A stretch of DNA of 52,610 bases from an uncultured Oscillospiraceae bacterium (GCA_944382965.1 CALWOA010000018.1:1-52610); one strand, 5' to 3'; positions 42,753 through 51,545 are shown, counted from the first letter of the stretch. Program-made: numbers and translations. The notes: generated from the sequence alone by a model not told the origin.

Positions 42753-43547
42753 ATGGACATTTTTGCAATTTTACGTCTTCCGGTTCTTTCCCGGATCGGC
42801 GGGGCACTGATTGTTTTGGTAATCGGCATTCTGGCCGCAAAAATTGTACTGACCCTGCTGCGCAAGACCCTGGAAAAATCCAAGCTGGAAAAGGCAGCCC
42901 ACAGTCTGATTCTGTCACTGGTCCGGGCCGGAATTTACCTGCTGACCGGCCTGAGCGCTGCCTCTGCTTTGGGCATTGATGTTACCGGCATTGTGGCCCT
43001 GGCCAGTGTGCTGACCCTGGCACTTTCCCTGTCGCTGCAGAATATGGTTTCCAATATTATCGGAGGCTTTACCATTTTGTACACCCATCCGTTCCACTCC
43101 GGCGACTATGTGGAGATTGCCGCCCAATCCGGCACTGTTCAGGAAATCAACATGACCTACACCGTGCTGGCTACCCCGGACAACAAGGTGGTTTCCATTC
43201 CCAACAGCTCCGTGGTTGCGGCACAGATTGTCAACTACTCCTCCACCGGCACTCGCCGGGTAGAGGTAAATGTATCCGCCTCCTATGATGCCCCCACCCA
43301 GAAAGTGCTGGACGCACTGGTTCTGGCCGGCACCATGGACAACGTTCTGCTGGACCCGGCACCCAATGCCGTAATCACCGCTTATGGTGACAGCGCCATC
43401 TCTTACAGCCTCCGGCTGTGGGTCAAAACACCAGATTACTGGGATGTGTACTTTGCCGCTACCAAGCGGATCAAGGATATTTTCGACGAACAGAACATCG
43501 GTATGACCTATCCCCACCTGATTGTCCACGTGGATAAAGAAGCTTGA
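42753..43547 (+). CDS. mscS: Small-conductance mechanosensitive channel MscS
   Basis: A 264-residue MscS of minimal type. There are three helices, with the third, pore-lining helix at 'VTGIVALASVLTLALSLSLQNMVSNIIGGF'. The beta domain follows ('SGDYVEIAAQSGTVQEI', 'IPNSSVVAAQIVNYS') and then the C-terminal alpha-beta domain. It opens on membrane tension to release solutes. The start at 42753 follows AAGGAGATG; longer upstream frames lack a site. Confidence 0.94.
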   Translation: MDIFAILRLPVLSRIGGALIVLVIGILAAKIVLTLLRKTLEKSKLEKAAHSLILSLVRAGIYLLTGLSAASALGIDVTGIVALASVLTLALSLSLQNMVSNIIGGFTILYTHPFHSGDYVEIAAQSGTVQEINMTYTVLATPDNKVVSIPNSSVVAAQIVNYSSTGTRRVEVNVSASYDAPTQKVLDALVLAGTMDNVLLDPAPNAVITAYGDSAISYSLRLWVKTPDYWDVYFAATKRIKDIFDEQNIGMTYPHLIVHVDKEA

Positions 43548-43588
43548 TTTTTTCCAGCCTGATTTTCAGGCGGTAAGGAGGCCGGCCT

Positions 43589-44416
43589 ATGCACACCATG
43601 GAAGTATCCCACCTGACCCGGGACTACGGGCAGGGAAAAGGGATCTTTGATCTGAGTTTTTCCATTGCTCCCGGGGAAGTTTTCGGTTTTCTGGGGCCAA
43701 ACGGCGCCGGGAAAACCACCACCATCCGCCATTTGATGGGGTTTCTCCGGCCCCGTCAGGGCAGCTGCGCCATCGATGGTATGGACTGTTGGAAAGATGC
43801 CGCCCGGATTCAGAAGAATCTGGGCTACATTCCCGGGGAAATTTCCTTTTTCGGGGATATGGATGGCTGGGAGTACCTGACCTTCCTGCAAAAATACCGG
43901 GGCATGTCCGGCCGAAACCGGATGATGGAACTGATTGCCCGGTTTGAAGTAAATCCCAAAGGCAAAATCAAGAAAATGAGCAAGGGCATGAAACAGAAAA
44001 TCGGCATTGTGGCCGCCTTTATGCATGACCCGGCCATTCTCATTCTGGATGAACCCACCAGCGGCCTGGACCCGCTGATGCAGGGCCGCTTTGTGGAACT
44101 GATTCAGGAAGAAAAAGCCGCCGGAAAAACCATTCTGATGTCCAGCCACATGTTTGAGGAAGTGGAGCGCACCTGCGACCGCATCGGCATCATCCGCAGC
44201 GGCAAGTTGGTAGCCCTGGACAGCGCCAGTGCATTGGGCGCCAAGCACCGCAGGCGCTATACTGTTACCCTGGCTGCACCCCAGGAGGCGGCGGACTTTG
44301 CCCAGGCCTTCGGCGGCGAGCTGAACCGGCTGAATCCCTGCCAGGTCACCCTCACCCAGAAACAGACTCTGGAAGATATCTTCCTGCACTATTACGCTGA
44401 GGAGGATCGGCCATGA
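43589..44416 (+). CDS. ABC exporter ATPase
   Basis: A 275-residue ABC ATPase with Walker A GPNGAGKTT, signature 'MSKGMKQKIGI', Walker B 'ILILDEPTSGLDP' and H-loop 'LMSSHMFEE'. It resembles ATPases of ABC-2 drug or bacteriocin exporters. It forms an operon with the following permease (4-bp ATGA overlap). The substrate is unknown. AAGGAGG precedes the ATG. Confidence 0.92.
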   Translation: MHTMEVSHLTRDYGQGKGIFDLSFSIAPGEVFGFLGPNGAGKTTTIRHLMGFLRPRQGSCAIDGMDCWKDAARIQKNLGYIPGEISFFGDMDGWEYLTFLQKYRGMSGRNRMMELIARFEVNPKGKIKKMSKGMKQKIGIVAAFMHDPAILILDEPTSGLDPLMQGRFVELIQEEKAAGKTILMSSHMFEEVERTCDRIGIIRSGKLVALDSASALGAKHRRRYTVTLAAPQEAADFAQAFGGELNRLNPCQVTLTQKQTLEDIFLHYYAEEDRP

Positions 44417-45210
44417 ACCTGACACTGTATCGCAAGGAGCTCAAAGGGTCCTGGAAACTGCTTATCATCTTTGCTGCCATCCTGACCATGTACATATCCA
44501 TGATCATCAGCATGTACGATCCGGAGATGGCGGATGCGCTGAAACAATTTGAGGAGCTCATGCCGGAACTGATGGCAGCTGTGGGAATGGTAGGCGGTCA
44601 GGATACCTTGATGGGATTTATGACCTCCTATCTGTACGGCATGATCCTGCTGGTGTTTCCCATGGTCTATACCATCATCCGCGCCAACGGACTGGTTGCC
44701 AAATATGTGGATCAGGGCAGCATGGCGGCGCTGCTGGCTGCCCCGGTAAAACGCTCCCGGGTGGCCTTCACCCAGCTGATGGCCCTGTTCACTGGAATCG
44801 TCCTGCTGGTTGCCTACAGCACCGCTCTGGAATGGTTTGTTGCCGAAGGGATGTTCCCGGGGGAACTGGAACTACGGCAGCTTCTGATGGTCAATGGTGG
44901 ACTGCTGTGCCTGCAGCTGTTTATTGGCGCATTCTGCTTTCTGTGTTCGTGCAGCTTCAGTGAAACCAAGCTGAGCCTGGCCTTTGGTGCCGGAATTCCG
45001 GTGCTGATGTATATTCTGCAAATGCTGGCCAATATGGGCGGCAAGCTGGAACAGATGAAGTATGCCACTTTCTTCACCCTCTTCCAGGCAGAAGGTTTAG
45101 CCGCTGCAGATGAGCAGGCCTTCCTCTTTGCCGGGATTTTGCTGCTGGCTTCTTTGGTATTCTCCCTGGCAGGAATCCTGGTATTTCGCAGCAAGGATCT
45201 GCACCTGTAG
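44413..45210 (+). CDS. ABC-2 type permease
   Basis: A 265-residue membrane protein with six predicted helices, starting 'MNLTLYRKELKGSW', a common ABC-2 permease N-terminus. The helix 4-5 region contains 'FCFLCSCSFSETKLSLAFGAGIPVLMYIL'. Partner of the ATPase encoded upstream with 4-bp overlap; together a likely exporter of unknown substrate. Confidence 0.88.
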   Translation: MNLTLYRKELKGSWKLLIIFAAILTMYISMIISMYDPEMADALKQFEELMPELMAAVGMVGGQDTLMGFMTSYLYGMILLVFPMVYTIIRANGLVAKYVDQGSMAALLAAPVKRSRVAFTQLMALFTGIVLLVAYSTALEWFVAEGMFPGELELRQLLMVNGGLLCLQLFIGAFCFLCSCSFSETKLSLAFGAGIPVLMYILQMLANMGGKLEQMKYATFFTLFQAEGLAAADEQAFLFAGILLLASLVFSLAGILVFRSKDLHL

Positions 45211-45243
45211 GCTCTCTTTTCAAAAAATATTTTCCCCAACCTC

Positions 45244-45272
45244 TTTACAAAGCCGGAAAAGACTGCTATAAT
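45244..45272 (+). promoter_or_regulatory. tRNA-Arg promoter
   Basis: TTTACA (45244-45249), 17-nt spacer, TATAAT (45267-45272). Confidence 0.85.
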
Positions 45273-45293
45273 AGTTAGGCTGATAAGCGATAT

Positions 45294-45369
45294 GCGCCGG
45301 TGGCTCAATGGATAGAGCATCGGATTCCGGTTCCGAGGGTTGGGGGTTCGAGTCCCTTCCGGCGTACCA
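45294..45369 (+). tRNA. tRNA-Arg (CCG)
   Basis: Acceptor GCGCCGG/CCGGCGT, anticodon stem TCGGA/TCCGA with loop TTCCGGT (anticodon CCG), GGTTCGAGT T-loop, encoded CCA. The accessory region begins directly behind it. Confidence 0.97.
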
Positions 45370-45370
45370 T

Positions 45371-45419
45371 AACGAGTGTTCTTATAGGATTTGATATCCT
45401 GTGAGAACACTCGTTATTT
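45371..45419 (+). terminator. Terminator shared by tRNA-Arg and the recombinase remnant
   Basis: Twelve-bp stem AACGAGTGTTCT/AGAACACTCGTT (45371-45415) followed by ATTTTATT on the plus strand; also fits the convergent recombinase gene. Confidence 0.85.
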
Positions 45420-47035
45420 TATTGCTCATTTTGCGCCGGTTCGTAGGTGACGAACACGCCTTTGCGGGTATTGACCGTCACATCTGGGACGGGCAGCGAA
45501 TCGGTATCCGGGATGAACAGGGTGCCGATGCAGTTGTAGTGGATGGTCAGTTTCTGAACCCACTCACCGTCGATCTTTTCAGCCTGATAGACCTCAATGT
45601 GATCGATCAGCTCGTTTACCATACGGGGCGTCAGCTTTTTTGCTCGTGTGTACTTTCGCACCGTGGACAGGAACATATCCGTAGAGACGGCTTCGCTGCT
45701 GAGCTTGTCCAGCTCCTTGCGGAGCGTTTTGATTTTGTCGGCAAGACCAGCCTGTTCTTCCTCATAGCGCTGGGACATTCTGGCAAAGCGTTCATCGGAC
45801 AGCTTGCCGGAGAGATTATCTTCGTAGATCCTCTCAAATAAACCGTCCAATTCCGTGTCACGGGCTTGCGCTGCGGTCAGCTCTTTTTGTTTCAGCTTCC
45901 GCTCCAGCTCAACGGTTTTCTGGGTGCTGCCCATGATCGCCTGCTGGAATTCATCCTCATAACGCACAGCGTACTTGGTGAGCCGCTTGATTTCCCCCAG
46001 AACCACCTGTTCCAGAAAATCCACCCGGATGTAATGGGTCGATGTACAAGTCCCCCGGCTGCTGTTGTAGTTGGAGCAGTTGAAGTATTTGATATCGTGA
46101 TTTCCCTGATTGAAATGGAAGTTCAGATTATGACCACAGTCCGCGCAAACCAGCAGACCGCAGAACATATTCCGTTCTCCATCCTTAGGCTTTCGCCTGC
46201 GGATCTTCCCGCGCTTCTCCTGAACCTGTTCCCAGATCACACGATCAATAACCGGCTCATGCACATCTTTGAAGATCGCCCAGTTTTCCCGGTCATTGGG
46301 AATCCGCTTCTTGTTTTTGTAGGATTTGGAGTAGGTCTTGAAATTCAGTACATCTCCGCAATACTCCTGCAAAGCGAGAATATTCACGATGGTGGAGGCA
46401 TTCCACTTGGTAGATGGCTGCTGTTTTGCCTTTCCGGGCTTCTTGACACCCTTTTTCAGCCAATAGGCGCGAGGAGTAAGGATTTCTTCTTCCTCAAAAA
46501 TAGTGGCGATCTGCTCCGTTCCATACCCTTCCAGAATCATACTGAAAATTCTGCGAACGACCTGGGCAGCTTCTTCATCGATGATCCAGTGCTTGGGATT
46601 CTCCGGGTCCTTCATGTAGCCAAAGGGGGGCGGCCCCATTGGTTCCCCGGCATTGCCCTTGATCTTATTGCTGATCCGGCGCTTTTTGCTGATGTCCCGC
46701 GCATACCACTCATTAAACAGGTTGCGGATGGGCGCCAGCTCATTCTCGCCTTCGGCAGTGTCGATATTGTCCGAAACCGCCACAAGGCGGATATCGTGCT
46801 CCGGGAAGAATTCCTCCATCAGCCGCCCCACTTCAATGTAGTTTCTGCCCAGCCGGGAAAGGTCTTTGACAAACAGCGCAGAGGCCTTGCCTTCTTCCAA
46901 CTGGCGCATCATTTCATTAAAGCCGGGACGATCCATGGTAACGCCGGAAACACCGTCGTCAACGAAGGTTACGATATTTGTATAGCCCATATCCTTGGCG
47001 GTTTTGGTCAGTAGCTTCTTTTGGAAAGAGATTTG
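45419..47035 (-). pseudogene. Large serine recombinase (TnpX-like), N-terminal catalytic part lost
   Basis: About 538 codons remain, ending at 45419. Present: most of the resolvase domain ('VTFVDDGVSGVTMDRPGF', 'VKDLSRLGRNYIEVG', 'NEWYARDISKKRR'), the recombinase domain, a zinc ribbon (CADCGHNL, CSNY..C) and a coiled-coil region. In frame upstream of the first ATG (46990) the codons still encode a recombinase-like stretch (QKKLLTKTAKD), then TGA at 47036-47038. The first 30 or so residues with the nucleophilic serine are missing, and none were found further upstream. It is therefore a broken integrase left by a mobile element, about 50 bp from tRNA-Arg. Confidence 0.85.
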
Positions 47036-47179
47036 TCAAGGGTGTTTTCAACATAAAAAACATGATTTCTCATTCGACAAGCTCAATAACAAGCCAAGCA
47101 ATTTGCCTGAACAAGATTGAATGGTCTCTGAACCGGAGAAATTGATTAGCACTTGATTGTGTGAATAATTTTTCAATTA

Positions 47180-47218
47180 AAACAAGAGCAGTCACCCCAA
47201 AAGTAGGTGTCTGCTCTT
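47180..47218 (-). terminator. Terminator of the TetR gene
   Basis: Stem AAGAGCAG-CACC/GGTG-CTGCTCTT with one mismatch (47184-47218), followed on the minus strand by GTTTTAATT. Confidence 0.75.
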
Positions 47219-47255
47219 ATATTATAGCTGTACAACAAAATATCTGGATACCTAA

Positions 47256-47789
47256 TTATAGCCCTTGGCTCTGGAACAATCCTGCAATTTCTTCCGCTGT
47301 TTCTTTCATTCCTCTCTGAAACCACACCTCAATCCAGCCGTACAAGGTATAGGCTACATAAGCTCGTGCGTAGGCTTCAATTTTTGAGTGTTCTGGTTTG
47401 GGGCCACAAATTCCTACGATAACATCTTTCAAAAGATAAATAAGATTTCTCTGATTGAGTAGCTCATAAAAACTGCGATGTGCTTCAAAATGTGAAAAGA
47501 TGGATCTCAGGCGTTCGCTGAGAAGTTTATCCTCATTTTGCTGATCGTCCTGTGTCCACTCCTGAAAGATATTTTGAATATATCCCCGCAGAATATCCTC
47601 TTTGCTGTTGAAATTCCGATAGAACGATGCCCGCCCAATGCCTGCCGTTTCACACAGCTCACTGATGGATATATCCTCAATCGGTTTATCCCGCATTAAC
47701 TCTAACATTGCATCCGTGATGTGTTCCAGCACATAGGCATTTCGTCCTTCATTGCTCATCGGTGATACAGTTTTTTCGTTTTGTCTCAT
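47256..47789 (-). CDS. TetR/AcrR-family transcriptional regulator
   Basis: A 177-residue regulator. The N-terminal helix-turn-helix is at about residues 25-60 ('ISISELCETAGIGRASFYRNFNSKEDILRGYI'), and the C-terminal ligand domain resembles short TetR_C types. It is divergent from the hydrolase operon, and a 21-bp near-perfect palindrome lies between them, so it likely represses both. GGGAGGCAGTAAA precedes ATG 47789, excluding the longer frames. The ligand may be a substrate or product of the hydrolases. Confidence 0.88.
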   Translation of the reverse strand: MRQNEKTVSPMSNEGRNAYVLEHITDAMLELMRDKPIEDISISELCETAGIGRASFYRNFNSKEDILRGYIQNIFQEWTQDDQQNEDKLLSERLRSIFSHFEAHRSFYELLNQRNLIYLLKDVIVGICGPKPEHSKIEAYARAYVAYTLYGWIEVWFQRGMKETAEEIAGLFQSQGL

Positions 47790-47826
47790 TTTACTGCCTC
47801 CCATTGACATCAAGCAAAAATGGGTG

Positions 47827-47872
47827 ATACTATTGTAACGCCGAAACAAATGTAATACCATGATGGTATCAC
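47827..47872. promoter_or_regulatory. Divergent promoters and TetR operator
   Basis: Palindrome GTAATACCAT-G-ATGGTATCAC (47852-47872; one mismatch). It overlaps the minus -35 (TTACAT, 47850-47855; -10 TAGTAT at 47827-47832, 17-nt spacer) and the plus -10 (TACCAT, 47856-47861; -35 TTGTAA at 47833-47838). Binding here would block both directions. Confidence 0.72.
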
Positions 47873-47915
47873 AACAAACGTGAATTGTCAATCAAACGGG
47901 AGAAAGGGTTTTCGC

Positions 47916-48050
47916 ATGATTTGGACAAAAAAGAGATGGATGATCCTGCTCATCATTGTTGCTGCGGGATTTATTCTGGGCAGGCTTGCGGTCAGGGCCT
48001 TTATGAATCTGCTGCTGGGCGGCACACTGTTCGGAGGAAACTTTTTATGA
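47916..48050 (+). CDS. 44-residue single-helix membrane protein
   Basis: ATG 47916 to TGA 48050, with AAAGGG 7 nt upstream. The start is basic (MIWTKKRWM), followed by one hydrophobic helix and a Leu/Gly-rich end. It overlaps the hydrolase start by 4 bp (ATGA), so the two are translationally coupled. A similar tiny protein precedes the third hydrolase. No family recognised; it may be a membrane partner or just a leader for coupling. Confidence 0.65.
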   Translation: MIWTKKRWMILLIIVAAGFILGRLAVRAFMNLLLGGTLFGGNFL

Positions 48051-49021
48051 ACAAAGCAATACCAGAAAAGAGGGGCAGAGCTGTGTTCGTTGGAATGGGG
48101 ATTTTGGCATTTGTGTTAGCCTTTTTAGGCGGTGCGGTATCAAAGTTCGCCATCAAGCCATCATGGAACAAAGAATACACGGTGGTTTGGAGTGACGAGA
48201 TCGGCAGGATGCAAACCGACATCCCTTACGGACAAGGCGAAGCAAACAAATTTGACCTTTACCTGCCGACAGACAACACAAAGGAACGCTATGGCCTTGT
48301 GGTATATCTTCATGCTGGCGGCTTTACCAGCGGGGATAAGCAGGACGACACCGCCATGCTGCAATGGCTCTGCTCCAAAGGCTATGTTGCAGCCGGAATC
48401 AACTACACGCTGCGCACCGATACCAACTCTGCAAGCGTTTTCTCTCAGTCCAATGAGATCAAGGATGCCGTTCCAAAGGTGATCGAAGCCGCCAGGAAAA
48501 ACGGATACCAGATCGACAAAATGACCATGGCGGGAGGCTCTGCGGGTCATGCGCTGGCCATGATCTATGCCTACCGTGACGCCGGGGAAGCCCCTGTCCC
48601 AGTTGTGCTGACATTCGGCGCAGTCGGCCCAGCCAGTTTTTATCAAGAGGACTGGGGGATTTACGGCCTTGACCAGAGCGATGAAGCCTGCGCCGCCATG
48701 TTCGGCGTGATGGCTGGGGTTGAAATTACACCGGAAGAAATCCGGGATGGTACTTATCTGGAAAAGGTAAAGCCGATTTCCGCTTCTATGTGGATAACAG
48801 AACATTCTGCTCCTGCGGTTGTTGCCTACGGCACACAAGACAGGATACAGCCCTATTTGGCATCCTTGCGCCTGAAAACGGCGTTGGAGGAACATGGTGT
48901 GGACTTTCAGTATTTTGAACTGCCCCATTCCGGGCATGGATTGCAGAATGACGATGCCATTTCCGAACAATGGATGAATTCAGTTGCGGAATATCTCGAA
49001 AAATATATGCCTGTAAAATGA
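48047..49021 (+). CDS. Membrane-anchored alpha/beta hydrolase (esterase/lipase type)
   Basis: A 324-residue hydrolase with an N-terminal helix (about 11-32) that anchors or exports it. Oxyanion motif HAGGF (89-93), nucleophile elbow GGSAG (Ser165), acid Asp265 (GTQDRIQP) and His297 (HSGHG) form a plausible triad, as in BD-FAE/HSL-like esterases. GGAGG stands 9 nt before ATG 48047. Substrate unknown, likely a short ester. Gene content is near 50 percent GC, lower than the chromosome part. It is a paralogue of the hydrolase at 50178. Confidence 0.85.
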   Translation: MNKAIPEKRGRAVFVGMGILAFVLAFLGGAVSKFAIKPSWNKEYTVVWSDEIGRMQTDIPYGQGEANKFDLYLPTDNTKERYGLVVYLHAGGFTSGDKQDDTAMLQWLCSKGYVAAGINYTLRTDTNSASVFSQSNEIKDAVPKVIEAARKNGYQIDKMTMAGGSAGHALAMIYAYRDAGEAPVPVVLTFGAVGPASFYQEDWGIYGLDQSDEACAAMFGVMAGVEITPEEIRDGTYLEKVKPISASMWITEHSAPAVVAYGTQDRIQPYLASLRLKTALEEHGVDFQYFELPHSGHGLQNDDAISEQWMNSVAEYLEKYMPVK

Positions 49022-49047
49022 TGTTTATATATTAAGAGGGAAAGCGA

Positions 49048-49992
49048 ATGAAAAAAGTGATTAAAGTTATGATTGGGTTGCTTGCAGTTGTTGGGCTGTT
49101 CTTTCTTCTGTTTAAGGGCTGTACCGCCGTGCTTCAAAAGATTTCCAGACAACCTAATGCACCAACAAACTATCAGGACACCGTGCAAGTGGGAGGGGAA
49201 CTTGAGAAGGAATATATGAAAAAAGGGGATTCCGAAGTAACCCACTATGAGCAAGCAGTGTTGCAGGGATTTTCTAAATATACGATTTGCTATCCAAGCC
49301 AATTAGCAGAGGAAAATGGTACATATCCTGTAATTGTGCTCTGCAATGGTACGGGTGTCCCGATGTCTAAATATCTTCCTGTGGCTGAGCATTTTGCATC
49401 ATGGGGATTTATTGTGATTGGTACAGAAGAAGAGTACGATTGGAATGGTTTTGCAGCAGAAATGTGCGTCCGGTATTTACAATTACTGAATGACAGCAGC
49501 ACTATCAATGATGCCGAAAATATTTTTTATCAAAAGATCGACATAAATAATATCGGTATCGCCGGACACTCACAAGGCGGAGTAGGCGTAATCAATGCCA
49601 TTACGACGCAGAAAAATAAAGATATTTTCAAAGCAGCAGTAGCGATTTCTCCTACAAACAAAGAATTGGCTGCGGCGTTGCAATGGGATTATGATGCATC
49701 AAAATTGGATACGCCCATTATGCTGATCTCTGGCGAGGGTGGCGGCGATGATTGGGTGGTGACTGGAGCGCAGTTGTCTGACATCTATAACGATATTCCT
49801 GATAACAAAATTATGCTTAGAAGAAAAAGTACCGCACACGGCGAAACGCTCTATGCCGCCAATGGCTATGTGACGGCATGGTTTATGTGGCAACTGCAAG
49901 GAGATATGTACGCTGCCAGTGCCTTCACAGGCGATGAACCTGAAATTATGAGAAATTCGCTGTATCAAGACCAGCTTATTGATTTGAATTAA
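49048..49992 (+). CDS. Membrane-anchored alpha/beta hydrolase, dienelactone/PET-hydrolase-like
   Basis: A 314-residue hydrolase of another subfamily than its neighbours. It has an N-terminal helix (about 5-23), the elbow GHSQGG (Ser175), acidic residues near 'SGEGGGDDW' and a histidine in STAHGE. The architecture resembles polyester or chlorophyllase-like hydrolases. GAGGGAAAGCGA precedes the ATG. It lies 26 bp after the first hydrolase, so is co-transcribed. It is AT-rich. The substrate is unknown. Confidence 0.82.
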   Translation: MKKVIKVMIGLLAVVGLFFLLFKGCTAVLQKISRQPNAPTNYQDTVQVGGELEKEYMKKGDSEVTHYEQAVLQGFSKYTICYPSQLAEENGTYPVIVLCNGTGVPMSKYLPVAEHFASWGFIVIGTEEEYDWNGFAAEMCVRYLQLLNDSSTINDAENIFYQKIDINNIGIAGHSQGGVGVINAITTQKNKDIFKAAVAISPTNKELAAALQWDYDASKLDTPIMLISGEGGGDDWVVTGAQLSDIYNDIPDNKIMLRRKSTAHGETLYAANGYVTAWFMWQLQGDMYAASAFTGDEPEIMRNSLYQDQLIDLN

Positions 49993-49994
49993 GA

Positions 49995-50027
49995 GAATAT
50001 CTTGATAAATATATGCCTGTGAAATAA
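49995..50027 (+). pseudogene. Relic C-terminus of a further hydrolase copy
   Basis: Ten codons plus TAA read EYLDKYMPVK, nearly identical to the EYLEKYMPVK end of the hydrolase at 48047-49021, yet stand alone right after the second hydrolase. They are best explained by a duplication or recombination that deleted the rest of a paralogue. Confidence 0.65.
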
Positions 50028-50048
50028 TAATAAAAGCGTGAACATTGT

Positions 50049-50165
50049 ATGGACAAGAAAAGAAAGAAAGTATTCATCAATATTGGCATAACTATTGCCG
50101 TAATAATCTTTGCCGCCAAACTTGGCATAGTTGTCGGGGAATTATTGCTCGACAATTTGATATAA
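50049..50165 (+). CDS. 38-residue single-helix membrane protein
   Basis: ATG 50049 to TAA 50165. Strongly basic start (MDKKRKK), one hydrophobic helix and an acidic end (LLLDNLI). The ribosome binding site is weak (AAAGCGTGA). It ends 12 bp before the third hydrolase and mirrors the small protein before the first hydrolase. Confidence 0.55.
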   Translation: MDKKRKKVFINIGITIAVIIFAAKLGIVVGELLLDNLI

Positions 50166-50177
50166 GGTGGTGGCGGT

Positions 50178-51125
50178 ATGAAGAAAAGAACAAAAATAAC
50201 ACTTTGGAGTATACTGTTCGTTATCGTGTTTACCGTCAGTGCTTTAATCAGAGTAAATATGCTCGGCTCTGCACCTATGAAGCTGATGCAGGTCAAATGG
50301 GACGATACTGTAGGGACGATTTACAACGACTTAAACTATGAAAATGATTACGGACATAAATACGATTTGTATGTTCCTGCAAACCTTGATATAGGAAACG
50401 CACAGCAGCTTATTCTTTTTATCCACGGCGGTAGTTTTAATTCCGGTGCAAAAGAGGACGGAGAAGTTTGGTGCAAATATTACGCTTCAAAGGGGTATAT
50501 TGCAGCTTCACTTGACTACTCTCTTCAAACTGTTCAAGAGGACGCAAGCCTTGTGAGAATGAACACAGAAATCAAAGAATGTGTGAACGCAATCAACGAA
50601 AAGTGCAAAGAACTCGGTTATACCCTTGATGGTATGGCAACCTGCGGTGTTTCCGCAGGCGGAACGCTTGCAATGAATTATGCCTACACCTGTGCCGAAA
50701 CCTCTGTTGTTCCTGTAAAATTTGTGTTTCAACTTGCCGCACCTGCTGACTTTGAACCGAGCGATTGGGATATACTAAAAAAGGTCAACAAGCTCGATAC
50801 TGACGCGGAATTCCTTTCTATGATGACAGGCGTAAATATTACAGAGGAAATTATCAAAAGCGGCGAATATGAGAAGTATGTCGATATGATTTCTCCCGCA
50901 AGGCTGGTAAATGAAAACTCTGTTCCCACATTACTGGGATATGGGCTGAAAGACCATCTCGTACCGAGAGAGTTAAAGTACAAATTGGTTTCTGCATTAG
51001 AGGATAACGGTGTAGAGTATGATTATTTTGAATTTCCCAACTGCAATCACGGTATGTACCGTGACCTCGATATGCTGAAGCAGTTTTTAGAACTGTCCCT
51101 TGAATACTGTGAAAGGTACTTTTGA
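50178..51125 (+). CDS. Membrane-anchored alpha/beta hydrolase (esterase/lipase type), second copy
   Basis: A 315-residue paralogue of the hydrolase at 48047. N-terminal helix (about 8-24), HGGSF oxyanion motif (83-87), GVSAG elbow (Ser159), Asp259 (GLKDHLVP) and His291 (NCNHG). The ends match too (ALEDNGVEYDYFEFP versus ALEEHGVDFQYFELP). It is clearly AT-rich, near 40 percent GC, and so differs in base use even from its paralogue, suggesting separate origin or transfer. AAGGTGGTGG precedes the ATG. Confidence 0.85.
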   Translation: MKKRTKITLWSILFVIVFTVSALIRVNMLGSAPMKLMQVKWDDTVGTIYNDLNYENDYGHKYDLYVPANLDIGNAQQLILFIHGGSFNSGAKEDGEVWCKYYASKGYIAASLDYSLQTVQEDASLVRMNTEIKECVNAINEKCKELGYTLDGMATCGVSAGGTLAMNYAYTCAETSVVPVKFVFQLAAPADFEPSDWDILKKVNKLDTDAEFLSMMTGVNITEEIIKSGEYEKYVDMISPARLVNENSVPTLLGYGLKDHLVPRELKYKLVSALEDNGVEYDYFEFPNCNHGMYRDLDMLKQFLELSLEYCERYF

Positions 51126-51198
51126 AAAGCATAAAGTTTCAACATATTGTTTTTGAACAAATGCGTTAAACAATAACCTCTGGTCTTTTAACATAGCG

Positions 51199-51240
51199 AT
51201 GGAGGTCGATACCGTCAAAAAGTATCGACCTCCATATTTT
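51199..51240 (+). terminator. Terminator of the hydrolase operon
   Basis: Fourteen-bp perfect stem ATGGAGGTCGATAC/GTATCGACCTCCAT (51199-51235), 9-nt loop, then ATTTTAT. Confidence 0.88.
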
Positions 51241-51412
51241 ATACTATGCGTACTTTCTTTTTCTTCGCCTTTGAAAGTTTGATAATAAGCTCATCAACCG
51301 CATCGGTGTATCTGTCCTCACGAATGAGATTGTTTTTGAGCGAAACTAAAGATTGCAACACAAGACTATATTCTTCATCGGTCAAGTAGAGATAATATTT
51401 CGGGGTTCTCAT
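51239..51412 (-). CDS. 57-residue conserved mobile-element protein
   Basis: ATG 51412 (behind GAGGTGATTTATGT) to TAA 51239. The sequence starts MRTPKYYLYLTDEEY, contains 'YTDAVDELIIKLSKAK' and ends in a Lys-rich tail. Small proteins of this kind are common next to relaxase genes in conjugative and mobilisable elements of Clostridia; their role is unknown. It is on the same strand as the relaxase, 133 bp downstream. Confidence 0.75.
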   Translation of the reverse strand: MRTPKYYLYLTDEEYSLVLQSLVSLKNNLIREDRYTDAVDELIIKLSKAKKKKVRIV

Positions 51413-51545
51413 ACATAAATCACCTCACTGTTGACTACCTCCATAGCGGCGCTGCGAAATCCGGCAGCTTGAAAACCAGGAAACGGTGTTGTGGCAAATT
51501 TAGTATAGCAGGCATCAGACCATTCCATAACATTTCCAAGACTGT

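Noticed and set aside
45294-45369. tRNA-Arg(CCG) as a proven integration site
   Set aside because: The other end of the element is outside the window, so no repeated attachment core can be shown; serine recombinases also often use non-tRNA sites.
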